From positions 1 through 39,645 of the forward strand of contig NZ_JMPL01000031.1 in the NCBI RefSeq assembly GCF_000735365.1: DNA of 39,645 bases, written 5' to 3'. Numbering within the stretch: the stretch's first letter is position 1; each line of letters begins with the position of its first letter. The translations under genes and the position numbers were made by a program. The notes under the pieces were generated by a model. That model was not told the DNA's origin. It saw nothing but the letters and a program-made list of their open reading frames with translations, and did no database searches. Positions 34,047-39,645 of this stretch are shown here, piece by piece. Source of the stretch: Kluyvera ascorbata ATCC 33433. GTDB lineage: Bacteria; Pseudomonadota; Gammaproteobacteria; Enterobacterales; Enterobacteriaceae.

Positions 34047-36344
34047 ATGACTGATGAAACACATCCCGATGATCAACAATCACATATTAGTGAATCAAGC
34101 CAACAGGTCACTACCACCAACACGACTATCTCAATAACCGAAACTACCCCAAGGTTAAGTGCAGCGCTGGATAATGCCGAAACGATACCAAGTTTTGCCG
34201 ATCAGCTTTATGAAAAAATCACCTCAGTCATCGGCGGAAATAACCCCAATCAATTTTTCTGCATGAGCCTTCCCGGTATGCAGATTGATAAAAATCTCTA
34301 CAGTTACAATATTGAGGAAAATCAACCGAAGCCACCGCTAGTAGAAGCTAACGAATCAAAGCTGGTTAACCGCCTATTTGATGCCTGCACGATGACCGGT
34401 TCTGACAATGGTCGTCACCTGCAAACCCAGTATAAAAGCGCGCTGGATATGCTGACACCGCAGCTTAACGGCAAGTTGTTCGACGCAAAATCCAAGCTGC
34501 GTAAAGTCCTGATGACTCCCTATCCGTATAATTTTGGCGACGGGTTAACCACCGGCTTCACGCTACAACAGGTCTTCTACCGCCTGTACAGCGAATACGT
34601 TGATGCCAAGCAGGCCTGGGCTAAAGTTCAACTAGATAAAAAGGCGGAACTGGAGGCCAGATATCCCGGTGATACGAAGGAAAATAATCGCAGCAAACAA
34701 AACGACTATCTCGACTGGTATGAGACCACCGCCGAATCTCAGCTACTGAAGGTACAGGAGAAGCTGGGTAAAGTGCTCAACGTTTTCTCACCGGGCGATA
34801 TGGAGATTATCACCGGGATCCTCGATAGCGGCTCAGGGCGCGAAATCGCCGAGGCCCGGCAAACGCTGGCCAATGTACAAAAGCTCAACCCCGACGGTGG
34901 CTATGTCTACCCGGTCACGCTGTATCCGGAAAACTGGTTCGACCTACTCGATACGTCGTTCACTCCTATCGACCTGTTAGAAAGCCCAGCAGCGCTGGCG
35001 CAGCAGCTGTCCGTGCTGTTGGTGCAGCGCAGCAATATCTCCATGACGCTAGACTCGTTCCTAAAAATTCTTCCTGACCAGGCGATACTCGCTAACCTCA
35101 AGGAGAAACAGAAGGCGGCAGACGATGCACTTGCTGCGGCCAGGACGGCTCTCGGTGATACCTATAAAAATATCACCAATGACACGCTCAAGCTGGTTGT
35201 CGATATTGTCGGTCGATCCAATGAAAAGGATAAAGGGGAAAACACCCTTTCCAGAGTCCCCGGCATCAAGCCTGACGACGCAGGCAAAATCATCGGCGCA
35301 TTAATAAATAGCGCCAACAAATGCATGGAGGCCCAGGATAACTTAATCGCGGCAGCCCAAAGCGCAACGGACAGCGCGCTGGAGTATTTCCAGCAAAATA
35401 ACTTGCTCCAGTACAAGCAAATGCTGTTACCGCTGCAAACGCAGCTCGCCCGAACCGAGAACGATATTACCGAAGTACGGCAACATATTGCTCTGGCATC
35501 AGTCATGCAGAAGAACATCAAAGCGGAAGGCGCTATTGACAGTGACGTCACGCCAAACGCCGTTCCCGAGCGCTTTACCCAGGTCATTATCCAATCAACG
35601 ATGGCTTCCGTTGAGCAAAGCTCCAGTAGTGCCAGCTCGGCCTCCGCATCCTCATGTCGTTCATCCTTCTTCTTTGGCGGCTACAGCAGCAGTCGGTCGC
35701 ACCGGGAGTCTGTGGACAACAGCACAATGAAGTCCCAGGATGTCAAAATTCAGATAGGGATGTCGATTGCGAAGGTTAGCATCAGCCGGGAATGGTTTAA
35801 CCCCGGCGTATTCCTGCTCACCAAAGATATGTACAACACGTCCAGCAAAAAAATCGCCCCGGACCAAAAAGGTAAGCCGTTCCAGGACGCGCGTTTTAAT
35901 GCCATGAACGAATGTGTCTTCCCGTGCTTCCCAGTGGCATTTATCATCGCTCGCGACGTCACCATCAAATTTTCATCTAACAATGCAATGTCGAGCAGCT
36001 TTGCCCAGAGCGTTGAAGATCACTCCGCAAGCGGCGGTGGCTTCTTTATCTTTGGCGGCAGTTCATCATCATCGTCCAGTTCCGCGCGCAGCAACTCGCG
36101 CGCCAGCTCTACGGCCAACAGCGTCACCGTGCGCTTTACCAGCCCGCAAATTCTTGGCTATTACCTGGAGGCGACGCCGCCGGACGAAAGCAGGACCCTC
36201 AGCGAAGGACGCAACGCCAACAACGACTATATTTCCATCCTGGATTTTATTAAAAACTTCCAGTCTATGCTCGACGACTACAACAAAACCTATAACCGGG
36301 ATGCCTTACAAATGCACCTCCCGAGGACCGAAACCAGCGAGTAA
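34047..36344 (+). CDS. Unrecognised 765-residue protein with two Ser-rich Phe-Gly tipped segments
   Basis: I do not recognise this protein. It has 765 residues after an AGGAG site, with no signal peptide. Residues 1-50 are Ser/Thr/Gln-rich and probably disordered. Residues 60-480 are largely helical and charged, including coiled-coil-like stretches (EKQKAADDALAAARTAL; LQTQLARTENDITEVRQHI). The C-terminal third alternates beta-strand-like segments with two Ser-rich stretches. The first (522-556) has SSSSASSASASSCRSSFFFG; the second (660-692) has GGGFFIFGGSSSSSSSSARS. Both have a Phe/Gly cluster inside a Ser run, flanked by alternating strands (VKIQIGMSIAKVSIS; VTVRFTSPQILGYYLE). The shape could suit a membrane-inserting hairpin, which is speculation. 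It is the middle gene between two probable peptidoglycan enzymes. Confidence 0.8.
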   Translation: MTDETHPDDQQSHISESSQQVTTTNTTISITETTPRLSAALDNAETIPSFADQLYEKITSVIGGNNPNQFFCMSLPGMQIDKNLYSYNIEENQPKPPLVEANESKLVNRLFDACTMTGSDNGRHLQTQYKSALDMLTPQLNGKLFDAKSKLRKVLMTPYPYNFGDGLTTGFTLQQVFYRLYSEYVDAKQAWAKVQLDKKAELEARYPGDTKENNRSKQNDYLDWYETTAESQLLKVQEKLGKVLNVFSPGDMEIITGILDSGSGREIAEARQTLANVQKLNPDGGYVYPVTLYPENWFDLLDTSFTPIDLLESPAALAQQLSVLLVQRSNISMTLDSFLKILPDQAILANLKEKQKAADDALAAARTALGDTYKNITNDTLKLVVDIVGRSNEKDKGENTLSRVPGIKPDDAGKIIGALINSANKCMEAQDNLIAAAQSATDSALEYFQQNNLLQYKQMLLPLQTQLARTENDITEVRQHIALASVMQKNIKAEGAIDSDVTPNAVPERFTQVIIQSTMASVEQSSSSASSASASSCRSSFFFGGYSSSRSHRESVDNSTMKSQDVKIQIGMSIAKVSISREWFNPGVFLLTKDMYNTSSKKIAPDQKGKPFQDARFNAMNECVFPCFPVAFIIARDVTIKFSSNNAMSSSFAQSVEDHSASGGGFFIFGGSSSSSSSSARSNSRASSTANSVTVRFTSPQILGYYLEATPPDESRTLSEGRNANNDYISILDFIKNFQSMLDDYNKTYNRDALQMHLPRTETSE

Positions 36345-36356
36345 CGGAGGAATAGC

Positions 36357-36998
36357 ATGATGTTAGATGAAGAATCAGCCTCTCTGGACCACGGGTCTAA
36401 CCGGGAAAAGATTGGCTGGAAGGAGATTGTCGCTGCCGCCAAACGGCTACAGATCGAGCCCTGTGCGCTACAGGCAGTTTGTACCGTGGAGTCGTCAGGA
36501 CAGGGTTTTCTCCCTTCCGGAAAGCCAAAGATCTTATTTGAAGGACATATTTTCTGGCGCGAGCTAGCAAAACGTCGCTATCAACCCGAGATTCTGGCAG
36601 CCAGTTTTCCCACCATTCTTTATCGGCAATGGACGGCAATGCACTATCTGGGGGGAGAGAAAGAACATGCCCGGCTCGAGACGGCAATGAGCCTCCACCG
36701 TGAAGCGGCGCTATGCTCCACGTCATGGGGAGCATTCCAGATCATGGGGTTTAATTTTGCCTTATGCGGATTTCGCTCAGTGGAGGATTTTGTCACGGCG
36801 CAAAGCCGCGGCAACCACGAGCAGTTGGAAGCCCTTTGCCAATTAATGGTGGCGAATAATCTTCATCTTTATTTGCAAAATAAAGACTGGGTCAGCTTTG
36901 CCAGACGCTACAACGGCCCCGGATACGCACAAAATCACTATGATATAAAAATGGCTAACGCCTATCAGCAATGCCTGAGAATGCAGCAAGCAAGCTGA
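36357..36998 (+). CDS. DUF3380-like N-acetylmuramidase
   Basis: This is a 213-residue protein resembling the DUF3380 (N-acetylmuramidase) domain of phage endolysins and bacterial lysis proteins. Visible are AVCTVESSGQGFLPSGKPKI with Glu45 as likely catalytic acid, ILFEGHIFWREL with Glu62 and His64, STSWGAFQIMGFNFALCGF, and FARRYNGPGYAQNHYDIKMA. No signal peptide, membrane helix or peptidoglycan-binding domain is present. ATG 36357 lies after an ACGGAGGA site; ATG 36360 next to it is equivalent. It is 12 bp from the preceding gene and closes the cassette before a terminator. Phage-derived endolysin genes usually sit near holins and spanins; none is here. Confidence 0.82.
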   Translation: MMLDEESASLDHGSNREKIGWKEIVAAAKRLQIEPCALQAVCTVESSGQGFLPSGKPKILFEGHIFWRELAKRRYQPEILAASFPTILYRQWTAMHYLGGEKEHARLETAMSLHREAALCSTSWGAFQIMGFNFALCGFRSVEDFVTAQSRGNHEQLEALCQLMVANNLHLYLQNKDWVSFARRYNGPGYAQNHYDIKMANAYQQCLRMQQAS

Positions 36999-37024
36999 TG
37001 GAATAATTAATTCGCCCCTACCTG

Positions 37025-37058
37025 AAGCCTCATCTTTTTAGTTGAGGCTTTATATTTT
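37025..37058 (+). terminator. Rho-independent terminator after the muramidase gene
   Basis: AAGCCTCA (37025-37032) pairs with TGAGGCTT (37043-37050), followed by T-rich TATATTTT. It marks the end of the three-gene cassette. Confidence 0.8.
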
Positions 37059-37198
37059 ACATACACATCAAAAGATTAGTTCGTTAATCATTTTAATAGT
37101 TAATTATATATTTTTTATACCAACCAGGTCACCAACTTCCATACCAGATCGTCGTAAAACCCCCGCTCTACCGGCAAAAACGCCATCAACATCACTAT

Positions 37199-37217
37199 AA
37201 TGAAACATCGTTTCGAC
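37199..37217. promoter_or_regulatory. KdgR-box-like operator 1 of the tog operon
   Basis: AATGAAACATCGTTTCGAC matches the KdgR consensus at 16 of 19 positions, with the palindrome GAAAC...GTTTC intact. Confidence 0.8.
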
Positions 37218-37275
37218 TCCGATCACACTTTCATCATTAATCGAATGACGCAGAAACAAATCGCAATAAAATAAA

Positions 37276-37294
37276 TTTAAAACGGCGTTTTATA
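37276..37294. promoter_or_regulatory. KdgR-box-like operator 2 of the tog operon
   Basis: TTTAAAACGGCGTTTTATA matches the KdgR consensus at 16 of 19 positions. Its centre is 77 bp downstream of the first box. Confidence 0.7.
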
Positions 37295-37499
37295 AAAAAG
37301 ACCTTCTAGAGAGTGAGTTTTTAAAACGCGACAAAAACCAACGACGGATAGCACTTAACACACTGAATTATATCTACTTACAGGGAAAGGCTGCATGACT
37401 TATAACAAGCTAAGACTTTAACGCCCGGGCGCCAGCAGGCGCAGGGGATGTAACAGACACCCAATCCGTTTGACACACTTGTTCGCCAGGTAGGTATGT

Positions 37500-38390
37500 A
37501 TGAATGAAAACAGAATGTTGGGATTGGCCTGGATTTCACCCTATATCATTGGGTTGATAATCTTCACGGCCTTCCCGTTCGTTTCATCTTTCTTCCTCAG
37601 TTTTACTGAGTATGACTTGATGAGCCCGCCGGTATTTAACGGCATTGAAAACTATCGCTACATGTTTACAGAAGACACGCTCTTCTGGAAATCCATGGGT
37701 GTAACGTTCGCCTACGTATTTTTGACCATCCCTTTAAAACTCGCTTTTGCGTTAGGGATTGCGTTTGTTCTTAACTTTAAATTACGCGGTATCGGCTTCT
37801 TCCGTACTGCTTATTATATTCCGTCAATCCTCGGTAGCTCCGTGGCTATCGCCGTTTTATGGCGTGCGCTGTTCGCCATCGACGGCCTGCTGAATAGCTT
37901 TATCGGCGTACTGGGCTTCGACCCGGTCAACTGGCTGGGCGAGCCTTCACTGGCGCTGATGTCCGTTACCCTGCTGCGCGTATGGCAGTTCGGCTCCGCG
38001 ATGGTTATTTTCCTGGCGGCCCTGCAAAACGTTCCGCAGTCTCAGTACGAAGCCGCGATGATCGATGGCGCCTCTAAATGGCAGATGTTTATGAAAGTGA
38101 CCGTGCCGCTGATTACGCCGGTTATCTTCTTCAACTTCATCATGCAGACCACCCAGGCATTCCAGGAGTTCACCGGACCGTACGTCATCACCGGTGGCGG
38201 CCCAACCTACTCGACGTATCTGTTCTCGCTGTACATCTATGACACGGCGTTCAAGTACTTCGATATGGGCTATGGCGCTGCGTTGGCATGGGTTCTGTTC
38301 CTGGTCGTTGCGGTCTTCGCCGGCATCGCCTTTAAGTCTTCAAAATACTGGGTGTTCTACTCCGCCGATAAGGGAGGCAAAAATGGCTGA
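37500..38390 (+). CDS. togM: ABC transporter permease, oligogalacturonide TogM type
   Basis: This inner-membrane permease (296 residues, six hydrophobic segments) belongs to the MalF/UgpA-type carbohydrate uptake family. The EAA loop that contacts the ATPase is EAAMIDGASKWQMFMKVTVP. The sequence follows TogM of Dickeya, the first permease of the oligogalacturonide transporter TogMNAB, from its MNENRMLGLAWISPYIIGL start to the YSADKGGKNG end. Two KdgR-like boxes lie upstream. It overlaps togN by 8 bp. The periplasmic binding protein (TogB) is not in the window. Assignment rests on similarity plus KdgR sites and a KdgF-like gene nearby; another sugar permease of the same family is possible. Confidence 0.85.
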   Translation: MNENRMLGLAWISPYIIGLIIFTAFPFVSSFFLSFTEYDLMSPPVFNGIENYRYMFTEDTLFWKSMGVTFAYVFLTIPLKLAFALGIAFVLNFKLRGIGFFRTAYYIPSILGSSVAIAVLWRALFAIDGLLNSFIGVLGFDPVNWLGEPSLALMSVTLLRVWQFGSAMVIFLAALQNVPQSQYEAAMIDGASKWQMFMKVTVPLITPVIFFNFIMQTTQAFQEFTGPYVITGGGPTYSTYLFSLYIYDTAFKYFDMGYGAALAWVLFLVVAVFAGIAFKSSKYWVFYSADKGGKNG

Positions 38391-39285
38391 TATCCAACAA
38401 ATCTCTGACGCAAGAACCATCGCAGAGCGTGAGGTTGCCCGCACCCTTCGTCGCGAGAAGATCAACGCATGGATTCGCTACACCATCCTGCTGATCGTCG
38501 GTCTGTTAATGCTTTACCCGCTGGCATGGATGTTCTCGGCGTCGTTCAAACCGAACCACGAGATCTTCACCACGCTGAGCCTGTGGCCAGCACATGCCAC
38601 CTGGGACGGTTTCATTAACGGCTGGAAAACCGGTACCGAGTACACCTTCGGTCATTACATGCTGAACACCTTCAAGTATGTCATTCCTAAGGTGATCCTG
38701 ACCATTATCTCCTCCACTATCGTGGCGTACGGCTTTGCCCGCTTCGAGATTCCATGGAAGAAATTCTGGTTCGCCACGCTCATCACCACCATGCTGCTGC
38801 CGAGCACAGTACTGCTGATTCCTCAGTACCTGATGTTCCGCGAAATGGGCATGCTGAACAGCTACATGCCGCTGTACCTGCCGCTGGCCTTCGCCACGCA
38901 AGGGTTCTTCGTCTTCATGCTGATTCAGTTCCTGCGCGGTGTGCCACGTGACATGGAAGAAGCAGCGCAGATTGACGGCTGTAACTCCATCCAGGTGCTG
39001 TGGTACGTGGTCGTACCGATTCTGAAGCCGGCGATTATCTCCGTCGCACTGTTCCAGTTCATGTGGTCTATGAACGACTTTATCGGCCCACTGATCTACG
39101 TCTATAGCGTTGATAAGTATCCGATTGCACTGGCACTGAAAATGTCCATCGACGTGACCGAAGGCGCGCCGTGGAACGAAATTCTGGCAATGGCGAGCAT
39201 CTCCATTCTGCCATCTATCATTGTGTTCTTCCTGGCACAGCGCTACTTCGTACAGGGCGTTACCAGCAGCGGAATTAAAGGTTAA
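38383..39285 (+). CDS. togN: ABC transporter permease, oligogalacturonide TogN type
   Basis: This is the second permease (300 residues, MalG-like, six hydrophobic segments). The EAA loop is EEAAQIDGCNSIQVLWYVVV. ATG 38383 is chosen because AGGGAGGC precedes it and the start MADIQQISDARTI follows; the frame is also open upstream to 38194 but there it only overlaps togM. The start lies inside the togM 3' end, suggesting translational coupling, and togA begins 12 bp after its stop. The N-terminus before the first helix is charged and cytoplasmic. Confidence 0.85.
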   Translation: MADIQQISDARTIAEREVARTLRREKINAWIRYTILLIVGLLMLYPLAWMFSASFKPNHEIFTTLSLWPAHATWDGFINGWKTGTEYTFGHYMLNTFKYVIPKVILTIISSTIVAYGFARFEIPWKKFWFATLITTMLLPSTVLLIPQYLMFREMGMLNSYMPLYLPLAFATQGFFVFMLIQFLRGVPRDMEEAAQIDGCNSIQVLWYVVVPILKPAIISVALFQFMWSMNDFIGPLIYVYSVDKYPIALALKMSIDVTEGAPWNEILAMASISILPSIIVFFLAQRYFVQGVTSSGIKG

Positions 39286-39297
39286 GAGGGATATATC

Positions 39298-39645
39298 ATG
39301 GCTGAAGTTATTTTCAACAAACTGGAAAAAGTGTACTCCAACGGCTTCAAAGCGGTACATGGTATCGACCTTTCAATCGCAGAAGGTGAGTTCATGGTTA
39401 TCGTCGGTCCTTCCGGCTGCGCCAAGTCCACCACCCTGCGTATGCTGGCAGGACTTGAAACCATCAGCGGCGGTGAAGTTCGTATCGGTGAGAAAATCGT
39501 CAACAACCTCGCGCCAAAAGAGCGTGGGATTGCGATGGTGTTCCAGAACTACGCGCTCTATCCACACATGACCGTTCGTGAAAACCTGGCGTTCGGCCTG
39601 AAGCTGAGCAAGCTGCCGAAAGATCAGATTGAAGCGCAGGTGAAT
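39298..39645 (+). CDS. togA: ABC transporter ATP-binding protein, TogA type, N-terminal part
   Basis: This is the cytoplasmic ATPase of the transporter, cut by the right edge after 116 codons. The Walker A motif is GPSGCAKST near residues 38-46, with Ala in place of the commoner Gly before Lys. The Q-loop is [17 protein letters not shown]. Signature LSGGQ, Walker B and the C-terminal regulatory domain lie beyond the window. ATG 39298 follows an AAGAGGG site. It belongs to the MalK/UgpC-type family that serves carbohydrate importers. Confidence 0.85.
   Translation, partial: MAEVIFNKLEKVYSNGFKAVHGIDLSIAEGEFMVIVGPSGCAKSTTLRMLAGLETISGGEVRIGEKIVNNLAPKERGIAMVFQNYALYPHMTVRENLAFGLKLSKLPKDQIEAQVN

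Larger units (their letters stand above)
37059..37499. promoter_or_regulatory. AT-rich leader region of the tog operon
   Basis: This 441-bp stretch has no supported gene. It contains two KdgR-like boxes and presumably the tog promoter. The region from 37300 to 37499 carries no clear palindrome. The AGGTAGGT ribosome site of togM ends 7 bases before 37500. Confidence 0.75.

Noticed and set aside
33071-36998. Complete prophage or tailocin
   Set aside because: No integrase, terminase, tail, holin or attachment repeats were found around the muramidase, so only a cassette can be claimed.
37394-37420. Short open frame starting ATGACTTATAAC before togM
   Set aside because: Only eight codons with no convincing ribosome site; a leader peptide cannot be supported.
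1-39645. CRISPR array, tRNA genes or insertion sequences
   Set aside because: No regularly spaced repeats, cloverleaf-type sequences or transposase frames were seen.

Overview
The window is a chromosomal segment from a member of the Enterobacteriaceae, probably Enterobacter, Klebsiella, Kosakonia or a close relative. The evidence is E. coli-like gene order (recB-ptrA-recC-ppdC-ygdB-ppdB-ppdA-thyA-lgt-ptsP-rppH-mutH-ygdQ-ygdR-tas-lplT-aas-omrA/omrB-galR, then lysA-lysR-racX), near-identical protein lengths, and the enterobacterial sRNAs OmrA and OmrB. The genus cannot be fixed from the sequence alone. No tRNA, rRNA, insertion sequence or CRISPR array was seen.

Left part (1-22.4 kb) is conserved core. 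The recombination block runs leftward: recC, protease III (ptrA) and recB, which is cut by the window edge. A set of four small pilin-like genes (ppdA, ppdB, ygdB, ppdC) sits upstream of recC. thyA and lgt follow; lgt carries an apparent one-base frameshift although the gene is normally essential. rppH-ptsP is an operon. The 683-bp rppH-mutH gap holds several DnaA boxes and corresponds in position to the E. coli replication-control locus DARS2. mutH, ygdQ, ygdR and tas run rightward, and aas-lplT (lysophospholipid repair) leftward.

Middle (22.4-32.4 kb): two tandem OmrA/OmrB sRNA genes and galR are core. Between galR and lysA, which are neighbours in E. coli K-12, five extra genes are present. 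They are a GntR/FCD regulator with a GNAT acetyltransferase, a GH1 6-phospho-beta-glucosidase, an orphan PTS EIIC of the lactose/cellobiose family, and a divergent LacI-type regulator. Three copies of a TGGTATnCCA palindrome lie on one helical face in the divergent promoter. They look like UxuR/ExuR-type GntR operators, so this island probably has two regulators. lysA, lysR and racX then resume the core order.

Right part (32.4-39.6 kb) is accessory. It has a KdgF-like cupin with a KdgR box, then an unusual three-gene cassette, then the start of a togMNA-type oligogalacturonide ABC transporter operon with two further KdgR-like boxes. The cassette encodes a permuted NlpC/P60 (YiiX-like) protein, an unrecognised 765-residue protein with two Ser-rich, Phe-Gly tipped segments, and a DUF3380-like N-acetylmuramidase. 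It lies inside what is otherwise a pectin-utilisation locus, has its own terminator and AT-rich flanks, and is the best candidate here for an undescribed system.
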